Below, one piece after another: positions 24,053 to 34,436 of a stretch of 64,000 nucleotides of DNA. How positions within the stretch are numbered: position 1 is the first letter of the stretch; each line of letters opens with the position of its first letter. The notes under the pieces were generated by a model that did not search any database, was not told where the DNA came from, and was given only the letters and a program-made list of their open reading frames with translations. The stretch lies in the NCBI GenBank assembly GCA_011317545.1, contig WUJK01000001.1, positions 248,001-312,000 of the forward strand. The letters run 5' to 3'. The stretch comes from Coniella vitis (lineage: Eukaryota; Ascomycota; Sordariomycetes; Diaporthales; Schizoparmaceae). A program made the position numbers and the translations under genes.

Positions 24053-25183
24053 ATGGCCAGTCAGTCATCCGCTGCGCGAAAGGTCGTTGATGTCCGAGCC
24101 TTGCAAGTCGTGGTCGAGGATCCTAGAACTAGAGAGCCATCGGGATCCATGGCCTCGCTTATAACCTGTCATCTCTACCTCTTCTTCGACCCCACGGCAA
24201 ATTCAGCATTCATCAAGCTACGTTTCAATCTTGTACCCGACAACAACTTGCACATGTACCTCTTCATCGAACCTAGTCGAATATCGTCCGTGTCAATCGA
24301 CCGATCCACCAAGAAGAGCGCAGAACTAGCCAAATTATGCGGTAGCTCGGCCTCGGGTACCATATGCTTGCGACTGGCTTTGCAAAACCCTGCGTCAGTC
24401 ATTGGGCCTAACAACTGTTTGCGAGATGGCAATGTGGACGCTCTGGTCCTCGATCAAATGCAGTTTCTCGCCAAGCAAGAAGCTGTGGCCATTCACATCC
24501 CTCAGAACAGCATATCCGCAGCAAATTTACAATTAATATCGGATGCGCTATCCATTCAGTCGTTGACCGCAAGTGCCCCCCACGCAGACTTGGGCCGGTT
24601 GTATGGTGGACGCGGTGGAGGCGGCAGAATCGTCGAGAACATCAGCACTTTTCTGTATGGGGGTACGCACACCGACCTTCCTGCATATACCGATGTTGCT
24701 GGACCATCCAAAGACTCGGGGCATAAAGACGTAGAACCTCCCAAGAAGCGACAGCGGAGAGAATCAAGTGCAGCAACCGACGCAGAAGAGGATGGGGCCC
24801 ATATTGCAAACAACAAGGCCTTCCGTGACCAGATGCGTGGCTTCATCCGCGATGTTATGCGCCAAGATCTGGCACACGAGCGTGAGGCGATGCGCAAGGA
24901 TATGCTGTTGGAACTTGGTAAGATGGAAGACCGGCTCATTGCTCAGATGAACAAGAATCTGGACTGTCTGCGAGACGACATAATAGAACGGGTTGAGGAG
25001 CTGGAGGGTGTGGCGATACGTACAGACGATCTAGAGGAAGTAGTCGATGACCGGACGGCGGGCATGAAGATCGAAATGGAGGACTGGATCAAGGAGGAGA
25101 TGCACAACGTTGAAGACAAGATGCTGGATCACTTTCAGAACGGGACGTGGTTCACGACCTTTCGCCGGCCAGAGGAGATATAG
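24053..25183 (+). CDS. Unassigned coiled-coil protein, probably nuclear
   Basis: Single-exon frame of 376 residues in coding-like sequence; I do not recognise the family. Residues about 30-190 look globular, with alternating hydrophobic stretches (SLITCHLYLFFDP, HMYLFIEPSRISSVSID). A basic PPKKRQRR patch near residue 230 fits a nuclear localisation signal. The C-terminal 130 residues are strongly charged and helical, with heptad-like Met/Leu spacing (FIRDVMRQDLAHEREAMR, EERVEELEG-like segments), and suggest a long coiled coil. The protein ends FTTFRRPEEI. The length, absence of stops and long globular part support a real gene. A fungal-specific DNA- or chromatin-associated protein is possible but unproven. 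The start ATGGCCAG has a good context (GCCATGG). Confidence 0.75.
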   Translation: MASQSSAARKVVDVRALQVVVEDPRTREPSGSMASLITCHLYLFFDPTANSAFIKLRFNLVPDNNLHMYLFIEPSRISSVSIDRSTKKSAELAKLCGSSASGTICLRLALQNPASVIGPNNCLRDGNVDALVLDQMQFLAKQEAVAIHIPQNSISAANLQLISDALSIQSLTASAPHADLGRLYGGRGGGGRIVENISTFLYGGTHTDLPAYTDVAGPSKDSGHKDVEPPKKRQRRESSAATDAEEDGAHIANNKAFRDQMRGFIRDVMRQDLAHEREAMRKDMLLELGKMEDRLIAQMNKNLDCLRDDIIERVEELEGVAIRTDDLEEVVDDRTAGMKIEMEDWIKEEMHNVEDKMLDHFQNGTWFTTFRRPEEI

Positions 25184-25875
25184 GTAGGCTCGCATGGCTT
25201 TTGTGGCATTCTCCTTGTGCGTGCTATACTAAGTATAGCAAGCCTGCTTTCCGCAAAGGTGTCCCAGAGTTTTCAACTCTCTCTCTCTCTCTCTCAAAAT
25301 AAGCGTCGTGTAAATGGCAGGTTTCAGTATCAGCTTTCTGGAACCATTTAGAATCAGATAAATAGTAAACAATGACGCGCGGAAAGGGTAACAGGAATCA
25401 GCAGCGTCTTCGATTCAAAACGCCCTCGCTCTCGCGTGCTACGGTCAAATTCAAGCCGCGCCCGAGTCGAGAACGCCGAAACAAGTCGCCTTACACTGCG
25501 TCCGTCACGCAGAGAGTGCCAGCTGTGGTGGCATAGCATAGCATAGCAACGAACACCTGATGTATAAGGATTTGGCTGGAAACACAAGCAGCTCACGCAA
25601 CCCAAGGGCGGGCCGGAGACACTCACGGATCGAATATCACGGTGACACCGAAGAGGAATTGTCAGCAGCGTCGTTGATACATGTAGATTTCCAAACGGCT
25701 ATATGAGGAGCCATTCTCTCTGCTTCACTTGGTTTGTAGCTCTGGTCTTCTGGTGTTTCGTAGCGCACAGTCTTCTTTATAATTCCCAATTAGCTACTTA
25801 CTCTTCAGGGCGACGACGCGACGGGTGACAAGAAGGGCCTATAGCCTACAATCATAAAAACAAGGCCCGCCTCAC
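25184..25875. other. Intergenic region
   Basis: Contains the inverted repeat at 25222-25240 and a CT run near 25279-25296. I looked here for the missing N-terminal Rossmann segment of the downstream epimerase-like pseudogene and did not find it. Confidence 0.5.
25222..25240. repeat. Perfect 9-bp inverted repeat in the 3' flank
   Basis: TGCTATACT and AGTATAGCA are exact reverse complements around a single A, about 40 bp after the stop of the coiled-coil protein gene. Confidence 0.75.
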
Positions 25876-26336
25876 CCAGACGAGCACTACGACGACGACC
25901 TTGCCGACATTGCCCGCCTCTAGTCCCTCCCCCCCCCGAATCCGCGTTTCCTTGTACTATTGACGCCCTCGTCCAAGCCACCGGCAAGCACTCTGCAGGC
26001 CGCGCAGCCGTCCGCACAGCCATCGTTTGCCCAACCAACCATCTACGGTGTGGGCCGGGGGCCCCCCGTCAATCCCCGCTCGATCCAGCTCCCCGGTCTG
26101 GTCAAGACGACGTTGGAGCATGGCTATGCGCCTGTGGTGGGCACGGGGGCGGACCGAGTGGGGATCAAGTGCATGTTGCGGACTTGGGCGGATGTGTGTA
26201 TGTGAAGCTGGTAGAGGTCGCCACGGCCCCGGGGGGGGGGGCGGCGCGAATGGAGAGAAAGAGGCAGCTCGCGGAGAACCCAGAGGGGTTTGGTGACAGG
26301 GCGTATTATTTTTGCTGAGGCGGGGTTCGCAGCGTT

Positions 26337-26350
26337 GGGGGGGGGGGGGG
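26337..26350. repeat. G14 homopolymer
   Basis: Fourteen consecutive G within the epimerase-like pseudogene. A second G run of about 12 lies near 26231-26242. Confidence 0.85.
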
Positions 26351-26393
26351 ATGTTGCTGGCTGTGAGTTCTGTTTTTCTCTTTCGGCCGGCCT

Positions 26394-26398
<5 letters not shown>

Positions 26399-26430
<32 letters not shown>
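26399..26430. repeat. T32 homopolymer
   Basis: Thirty-two consecutive T within the presumed former intron of the epimerase-like pseudogene. Such a run can be a site of assembly error. Confidence 0.9.
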
Positions 26431-26997
26431 CATTTCTTATCCCCATTTCGATTCCTTTGTTTTCTGCGTTCGTCTTTTCGGTGCTCAAAAGCTGATAATA
26501 TTGATCAAACAATAAAAGGGGTCGCCGACGAAATTACAAAACAGGGCTTCACCCAAGAACCCGTCAAAACCAAGACTGTAGATTTCGAAACAGCTATCAG
26601 GGAAAGTGGCCAGTATGCCGCAACATTTGCTCTCAACTCCAAGAGTTCTGCCAGCAGGGCACGCAAATACCTCGGCTGGAACCCTACGCGCGAGAGCCTT
26701 AGAGAGTCGATCCCTGGAGCAATCAAGATCGAGGCCAAGAGTTTGGGTCTGGAGGCTAGGAAGGTTGTGTAGAGGCAATGAGATCCTGAATATGAAGCGC
26801 AAGCAGCTCTCTAGTTGGGTACGATGTGGAATGTGAAAATGTTATTGCTTGCTTCTGTTTAATCCTGGTCAGCTCGATCTTGGAAAAACCACTAGTTCTG
26901 ACGTATTGCTTCAACCGTATCATTCGTTTGTTCTTGTCACCAAGTGCGGTCTGTAAACAAATTGAGATTGGCTAGCATAACTGTCGACTGCCTACTG

Positions 26998-29900
26998 CTA
27001 GTCTTGTGTAGCTGGCTCTTTGTCAAGACTGATGTACACTTTGATCTCAATCTCATTGCTCCAACCTGGTTTTAGCCCCAACTCCGTCCAAGCCTTCTCG
27101 ATGTCAATCTCCAGCACGTTTTGTGAAGCCTTATTGATGGAGACGGCGTGTGGTGGAACGACTTGTCCGTGAATTGTTGCCAAGAAGTTATCCGCAATCG
27201 TCAGCTGGGGCAGATTCGATATGTAGATGCCCAAAATGCCCAATGCCTTGATGCTCGTGTCCAACAAGACTCTTCCATCCTCAAGCCAGTCGAATTCATT
27301 GTTCACAATGGCAGCTGCACCAGTCATCTTACCGAGAAGGCCCAGGTTGGAGATGAAGACGCGACCATGGCTGTCGCTGTCAAAAGGAGAGAGCGGGTAG
27401 GCCGTGAGAATTTCGTACCCTCTCACGTCAAGTGACACCGTAAGCTTCGACGCAGGATCATCCAATCGAACTGGCGCTGTAATCAGTTCAGTACTGTGCG
27501 CGCGGACAATGTATTGCATGGAGTCGAGAACCCCAGAGAAGCTTGCGAGTGGGATAATGTCCGTCAGAGGCCGCGAAGAGACGTTGAACACGCCCAAGAT
27601 GGGCGTGCCCGTGACTGCCCTGCCATTATAGCAGCCCACCTTGAGGAGTGTCTCGTCATTGTAGTCAATGTACTGGTCAATGCTGCGGCCCAGCACGCTT
27701 GGGCGAAATATGACTGTCTTGCCACGAACGGTCCTGCCTGTCATTTGGTTGATGAGATCCAGGTTGTGCGATCCTGGAGCGTCAGTGATATAAATAGGCC
27801 CTCCACTGACGCAACGGGCAGCAGCGTGGAAACCAGAATAGTCATGGACCGTTTGAAACATGTCCCAATCGGGCAGAATATTCAAGTGTTGCGTAAACAG
27901 ACTGTTGTGAGCATTCGCCCAGATGTGCCAGGGATGCGAGGAAGGAATCTCCGGGAAGAAGTCGTCAGAGTTCCTACACAAGATGGTGGGTCTATTCCGT
28001 GGTAGTTGAGAATAAAAGAGAATCGTTGGCGTTTGAGACATGCAGCTGATCGCTTTGATACTGAAGTGCCGAAGAGACGAGATGGTCCAGGCGTCCAGAT
28101 ACTCTGTAATGAGTTCCCGCCGATGTTTGGCGGACACCCACGTGTCGGTCATGAATTGTGCATCAGTCTTCACTCCGTCGATGCCACAAGACGACAGGAA
28201 GCGATAAAAGTCGTCGTAGAATTTTTGGACGTCTTCTTTGGCAATAACGGTCATTTTGCCACCTAGTGGAAGCCAACGACGGTTTTGATCTTCTCGCACA
28301 ATAGTTTCGGTCTTATATTTCTTGGCAAGATTGCCGTCAGGGGATATTCCAGCCCAGTAGCCCAGAAGGGCGTGCCATACAGCAACGTGCTGGATATTTG
28401 GATGACGCGACCTGATCTTTGTGACCACATCTTTGAGGCCATTGGGGAACGCTTTGGGCTCAGCCTAGAGAAAACCGTTCAGTAACATCCAGTGTGAAGA
28501 TTAGTCTTTCTGGGGCTATGCACCTCGAAATCATTCCAGCCATACTGAAATTGACCTTCGCCTCTGTAGTCTATGTTCTGCCAGTTGTCATCAATGATGA
28601 GGCTGGTGACGTTGATGTTATGCTTGGCCAACTCATCCACAGCATTGAGTACTTTCTCATCAGTGAGCCTCTGACCAAGAGCGTTCCAAGTGCCTACAAT
28701 CCTGTGTTAGCGAATACGATGACGAACGACGAACGATAAGTAAGAGCAGAGGGATAGAGACTTACAGAACCCCAGGCCATCATACCAATTTTCCATCCAC
28801 TCGGGCTTGACACCGTCTCGCAACGCCTTGAGTTCCTCGTCAAATTCACCGGTCGCTTTCTTCCCGGCAACCACCAACGTGCGGGCCTGGTACATGACAG
28901 CAGCATTTGCGCTCTCAAAGTTGTGACCGACAGCAGCCAATACAGTTCCAGGTTCTGCATCATCACCGTCGTTCCTCAGTTGAAGCTGTACATTGCCATG
29001 CTCATCACTGCGGAATGTTGCCATGACGTCACTGATACCACTGAGAGCGAGTAGCACGAGATGTTGACCCTTGGAATTGACGAATGCAGTGAGAATGGCG
29101 TCCTTGTCAAGCGAGAATTGGGTTTTGCCGTGCCTTGGTGCCAACCACGGAGCCCAGATGCGGACCAGAGAGAACCATCTAGAGGGCGTCAGTGAGGGCT
29201 AGGAAAGAATGTGGCCATGTCTCATGAGACTCTGCAGAGCAAAAGCCATGCCCAAGCCGTGCAAGTCGTTTACACCTGGCTGGCTGGCAGGAGAGTGTGT
29301 GGACAAGATTGCGCACCGAGTACATTGGGGAGGAGGACTTCGCCCTGGGTCTTCTTGGCTTACCTGAGGAAGCCACCCCATGGCACACCCAGGCTCATGT
29401 TGGTAAAAGTAGAGTGTTCGCCCTTGGCAGCGTCTGCCGTAGCCTTCAACTCCCAGAGACGAGTTGCAGGGCACTGCGACGGACGAGAGTAAACTTGGAT
29501 GCTGGAGTCACAGCCCTTGAGAATGCTCCCAAAGTCCTGCGGCAGAGTTTCAACGGTTACATTGCCGGTAACGATGATGGTGCCATCGCCCACGCCCTGC
29601 TCGTCTCGGATCCATTTCCACGGCTGGTCGGATGCGGATCGAAACTTGACGGTGTAGTTCAGGCGCTGCTGGACCAGCACCTTGGCTTCGAACCAGAGAC
29701 GCGACACGGAGCTGTCGATGTTCTGCAAAGTGGAGGGTGTCTTGTCGGTCCTGGTCAATGGCACATCAATCCAGTCGCCGTCTCCAGACGACTGCCACAG
29801 AGCGACCTCCCAAGGCTTGTCGGCCTGGTCTGCGGGGACCTCGAGGAGGGCTGTGATGTCCACATTGGCTCGCTGAATCTGTGTGATCTGGCCTAGAGGA

Positions 29901-30001
29901 GGATAAACGGACAGAGAGGCCCCCATGTCATTGGCGGTGGGCGTTTTCTGCTTCGGAATGTGGTAGATGGACTCGTCATAATCCTCATCAAGTGCACTCA
30001 T
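26998..30001 (-). CDS. Glycoside hydrolase family 36, raffinose synthase/Sip1-like
   Basis: Member of the plant-type raffinose synthase/seed-imbibition clade of GH36, which acts on alpha-galactosides by hydrolysis or galactosyl transfer; the substrate cannot be read from sequence. Four exons, 30001-29364, 29178-28766, 28693-28524 and 28464-26998, with GT-AG introns of 185, 72 and 59 bp, give 895 residues. The N-terminal half is a beta-sandwich-like domain. The TIM-barrel part shows WYDGLGFCTWNALGQ, SLIIDDNWQ, VAVWHALLGYW, GVKTDAQ with the likely nucleophile Asp508, RNSDDFFPEIP, and CVSGGPIYITDAPG with the likely acid/base Asp635. The C-terminal part is a beta domain with GVFNVSSRPL. No signal peptide is seen, so the enzyme is probably intracellular. 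It is divergent from the processing-peptidase gene. Confidence 0.9.
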
Positions 30002-30937
30002 GGCGAAGGACAGCAAATACGTTTACTTGTAGCAGAGACAGGCGCTCACCAGCTGGTGTAATGATTTCCGATGAAGCCGTTTAGAAGAAAGCACACTCGT
30101 CCCTGCACAGGTCGGAACGCCAGGGACAATGTAAGGAGACGGACGGAAGATGGACGACTTCTCCTGGACCACTCATGCGGCCGTCCGCTCGTGACATTGG
30201 CTTCATTGCATATTAAGTATATGCAAATGCGGCAGGGACTCAACTTATGTAAGAACATTAACAGCAGAAGCGCCGGTAACTGCGGGCAGCTTTCCGAGGG
30301 CTGTCGCACCTTTCCCCGCGATTTACTATGTAGGTGATGCGGCACCGAGCAACTGAGGGAGGGACGTTGTTGTAGGATGACATCAGCTAGTGGGACCAGC
30401 ACATGCCAGCTGTATCTGGGTACCTGGGTACCTGGGTTTCTAGGGTAGATACCAGACAGCCAGAGTATCCAGGTACGGAGGTACATGATCCGAAGGCCCC
30501 AACTCGTGTGGTAATTGGGCCAACAGCCCTGACTAAGCACGACTCTTTCGAGCCAATCAGCAGGCCCGCGATTCGGGTGTAATCGGGGCAGGGGTCAGGA
30601 TCTGCCTCAGGCCAGGGCGCCTTCTTGCCGCAGCAGATTTTCGACGAGCTCGCCTGGGCCGCCAGCGAGCCAGCCAACCACACACAGGCCAGCCAAGCTT
30701 AAGCGGGTTGCGGCTTGCCGGAAGAGAGAGAAACGTCGAGTCGATTTTCTTGACGACGCTTAAACGCCTCATTGCTCCATCACCACCACCACCACCCTCG
30801 TACCGCCCACCACCACTCGCTGCCCGCCCCCCGGTCGCCCTTGGCACACGCATCGTCGTCCACAAGCCACGCTCCCCGATTGACTTCTGTCTGCCTTGCA
30901 ATTGCACATTGGAGCGGCCCGTCCTCGATCCCTCACC
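30002..30937. promoter_or_regulatory. Shared upstream region of the GH36 and MPP-beta genes
   Basis: 936 bp between two divergent starts. It includes GGTACCTG repeats around 30418-30436, a further GGTAC-rich patch to 30485, a CCAAT box (CCAATCAG) at about 30554, one TACTATGTA copy (30324-30332) and a CAC-rich leader just before the peptidase start. No gene recognised. Confidence 0.5.
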
Positions 30938-32637
30938 ATGGCCTCGCGGAGACTTGCTCTCAACCTCACCAAGGGCCTGTCCCGCCGGGCATACCCCACG
31001 CCTGCCTCGCTGCGCACCTTTGCGACGCCCGTCTCGGCCCCCATCAAGACCTTGACCACCACCCTCAAGAATGGCCTCACCGTCGCCACCCAACACTCGC
31101 CATACGCCCAGACCTCCACCGTTGGCATGTGGATCGATGCCGGTTCGCGAGCCGAGACGGCCGAAACAAACGGCACCGCCCACTTCCTCGAGCACTTGGC
31201 CTTCAAGGTACGACCCCGTCTGAGCTGGAGAAGGAGCGGGAGTCCAAGCCGAAGCTTGGAACGAGCCGGCTACAGCGTCTTGGTGCCGCGGGAGAACAAA
31301 CCTGTTAACATGTTGAAAAGGGTACCTCGAGCCGGACACGGGAGCAGCTCGAGCTCGAGATCGAGAACATGGGCGCTCACCTCAACGCCTACACCTCGGT
31401 ATGTCATACCTTTGCCCTGATACTCAGAGGGGAGATAACCTCAAACAAGGCGTTGTTACAAGCAGCTAACCGTAGCGTAGCGCGAAAACACGGTCTACTT
31501 TGCCAAGGCCCTTAACGAAGACGTGCCCCAGTGCGTCGACATCCTTGCCGATATTCTCCAGAACTCCAAGCTCGAGGAGCAAGCCATTGAGCGCGAACGC
31601 GATGTGATTCTGCGCGAGTCCGAGGAGGTTGAGAAGCAGGTCGAGGAGGTTGTCTTTGACCACTTGCACGCCACTGCCTTCCAGCACCAGCCTCTGGGCC
31701 GCACTATCCTGGGACCCAAGGAGAACATCCGCGACATCACCCGTACCGAGCTGAGCAACTACATCAAGCACAACTACACCGCTGACCGCATGGTCCTTGT
31801 TGGTGCTGGTGGCGTCCCCCACGACAAGCTCGTTGAGCTTGCCGAGAAGTACTTCTCGCGTCTGCCCACCAGGTCTCCCGAGACCCACGCCTACCTGCTG
31901 TCCAAGAGGAAGCCCGAGTTCATTGGCTCTGACGTCCGGATACGCGACGACACCATGCACACCGCCAACATTGCCATTGCTGTTGAGGGTGTGAGCTGGA
32001 ATGACGAGGACTACTTCCCTGCTCTGGTCGCTCAGGCCATTGTTGGCAACTATGACAAGGCCATGGGCAACGCTCCCCACCAGGGCAGCAAGCTCAGCGG
32101 TTTCGTGCACAACAACGACCTGGCCAACAGCTTCATGAGCTTCTCTACCAGCTACAGTGACACTGGGTGAGCTATATCCTCTTATATCCACACTCTGCGA
32201 TATCATTACATTCGAACGGTTAGCAGCTAACAATACGCAACAACAGTCTCTGGGGCATTTACCTCGTCACCGACAAGACCAGCAAGATCGATGACCTTGT
32301 GCACTTTGCCCTGCGCGAGTGGACCCGCCTGTGCCAGTCCGTGACTGAGGCCGAGACCGAGCGCGCCAAGGCCCAGCTCAAGGCTTCCATGCTGCTGTCT
32401 CTGGACGGTACCACTGCTCTGGCCGAGGACATTGGCCGCCAGATTGTCACCACCGGCCGTCGCGCAAGCCCCGGCGAGATTGAGCGCACCATCGATGCCG
32501 TTACCGCCGAAGATGTCATGCGCTTTGCGCAGAAGAGGATCTGGGACCAGGACATTGCCATCTCCGCTGTTGGCGCCATCGAGGATCTGTTTGACTACGC
32601 AAGAATTCGGGGTGACATGAGCAGAATGTTCTCCTAA
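30938..32637 (+). CDS. MAS1: Mitochondrial processing peptidase, beta subunit
   Basis: Catalytic subunit of the matrix peptidase that removes presequences from imported proteins. In many fungi the same polypeptide or a close paralogue serves as the complex III core protein. Four exons, 30938-31207, 31321-31398, 31481-32166 and 32247-32637, with GT-AG introns of 113, 82 and 80 bp, give 474 residues. The start is rich in Arg, Ser and Leu with no acidic residues, as expected of a presequence. The inverted zinc motif HFLEH gives His82, Glu85 and His86, with the distal Glu162 in ILRESEEVEKQ, matching the HxxEH-X75-E spacing of active beta subunits. Other family blocks are GMWIDAGSR, NTVYFAKAL, LGRTILGP, YTADRMVLVGAGGV and SFSTSYSDTGLWGIYLV. 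The second exon is only 26 codons. Pairing with an alpha subunit elsewhere in the genome is expected. Confidence 0.96.
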
Positions 32638-34436
32638 GGGGAGTAGCAGTTGATAGACTTGAGGAAGAGAATACACAGCGACAGGAAGTGAATGGGCGAA
32701 GGAGATAGCAAGCGAGCGTGCGCATAAGAGCGGAAGATGATGAGTCAGGACACGGTTGTATAATAAATACCTGTGAAAAACCTACGCACCGGGTTGTACT
32801 ACAGTTCGGGGGGTAGACATAGAATTGGCGGTTCGTCATCGCTTCTTTTTGAGAACTTTGAGAGAAAAAAGCAATCACATTTTACTTTGTTGTTATATCA
32901 GCTGGAAACGATTAAGCTTGGGTGTTTGCTTTTATACTGTGCGTGTTTTGGCAAGAATCATTGTTTCTGAGTAAGGTGCATATATTACGACGATGGTGAT
33001 GTATATCTTGGGCCCGGCTCTGGGGCTGCGGATGGCTGTCACATTGGTGTTTGCTTCCTAGCAGCACCTGTGTACATCGTTCCCAGGCGCCGTGGCCACA
33101 TCTAGGTAAAACAGGCATATTATATCTGATATCATAGATGCGTTGCCCATGTTGCTCCAGTATATCACCAAATAGCTTCCCGTTTGGTTTCCACGGGCCT
33201 GTTCGCAAAATTACCAGAAGAATACCTCTTTTTTTGCCATGTATTCCTACACGCACACACATATCTCAAACTCGACTTCTGGAAACCTACAATTCTCTTC
33301 TCCCTTTTCCGATTTCATAAAAACATATGTACTACGCCTCTACACACCTACTTCAGCCACCGGATACAAATTGCAAGAGGGAGAAGGTTGCCAGATACCA
33401 ACGCATCATGACGGAACACCCGTCGAAGCAAACACCCATATACTCCGCTACTCCTCTCCCTAAGGTGATTAACAACAAGTGCCGCACCAGCGATCCAACC
33501 AGGAGAGTTTGTGGATGCGGCGGGAACGAGGGGAGCAAGACCAAGAGTATATAATGTTATATACATGTAAAGCGCAGATGAACCGTGATGCTTACTCACA
33601 CATGCACAATATATATATATTTATATTTATATATTGAAGAAGGAGGAAGAGAAGAAGAAGAAAAAGCGTCAAGTTACATACGTATCATGATCATGTACTG
33701 ACGTGGAGGCGTGAGGTCACGATCTTTTGTTGATATTCAGCTATAATCAGTCTGTCAATTCATCGGCTCATTCCATCTTATCCTGATTTCATGGGCTGGA
33801 TCCAATAATGGCGTGTAACACCGTTTCTAGTAACTTCCTCCCAAGTGCCTACCATCCTGTTTAGGAACAATCAAGGCTTCCAAAACGTAGTGGGATAATA
33901 AAGATCTATATAAATGTGTATACCCACCCAACGCCTTTTGCAACCAAGCAAGCCAGCCCATTCGTAGCACGCTTCAAGAGGAAGATGAAGCACACAGGTC
34001 CATCTCTGCTGGCCGGCCATCTTCAACAGAGAACAATACTCAAGTGCCATATGAACATATAAAGGCCGGTACCAAAGCCTTTTACCCAGCCAATACCACC
34101 TCCGTATTGACCTCACAATTGTTGGGATAACACCAAATGTTTTCCAAGGAAGGAAAAGAGTATTCTTAAAAGAAAGGAATAAATTAACAGATACAATGCG
34201 TCCATGCCAAGCTCTCTGCACACAGGTAAACCAAGAACAGGAATTCAGGGCTAATGGGTCTTACATGACCATACATACATATCTAAAAGAGCCAGGAGGT
34301 GCTGTTTCTCAAGATCCCAGAATCTTGTCCAAGTACAAACAGAGGTAGATAGCCAAGGTTGATTACACATACACCTCGCACAATCGTGGGAAACAGCACT
34401 GCAGGATCTCACACCTTGTACTACCCCCAAAAAGTA
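32638..34436. other. Intergenic region between convergent genes
   Basis: 1.8 kb between the 3' ends of the MPP-beta and ABCD transporter genes. It has an AT-rich microsatellite-like stretch at about 33608-33636 and a purine-rich GAAGAA tract after it. No coding sequence recognised. Confidence 0.55.
32762..32767 (+). terminator. Likely polyadenylation signal of the MPP-beta gene
   Basis: Perfect AATAAA about 125 bp after the stop codon. Confidence 0.5.

Larger units (their letters stand above)
25876..26772 (+). pseudogene. Broken NAD-dependent epimerase/dehydratase-like gene
   Basis: Remnant of a fungal nucleoside-diphosphate-sugar epimerase-like (extended SDR) gene. Recognisable pieces in order: HYDDDLADIARL, then an in-frame TAG at 25921; VRTAIVCP; TIYGVGRGP and IQLPGLVKTTLEHGYAPVVGTGA; HVADL-type and VKLVEVATAP sequence in shifted frames; DRAYYF; a stretch with GT near 26363 and an acceptor near 26480 that may be an intron; and an open C-terminal piece VADEITKQGF ... 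ARKYLGWNP ... SLGLEARKVV. At least four frame breaks are needed to connect them, near 26030, 26150, 26165-26180 and 26310. The N-terminal dinucleotide-binding segment is absent. The piece sits among G14 and T32 homopolymers. Sequencing error is possible for individual indels, but the missing N terminus and the stop argue for real decay. Confidence 0.75.

Noticed and set aside
30557..31339. Minus-strand frame of 260 codons across the MPP-beta promoter and first exons
   Set aside because: Overlaps conserved plus-strand exons and has Arg/Gly-rich low-complexity translation without motifs.
31466..32233. Minus-strand frame of 255 codons opposite the MPP-beta gene
   Set aside because: Antisense shadow in high-GC third-position sequence; the plus strand encodes a conserved zinc peptidase here.
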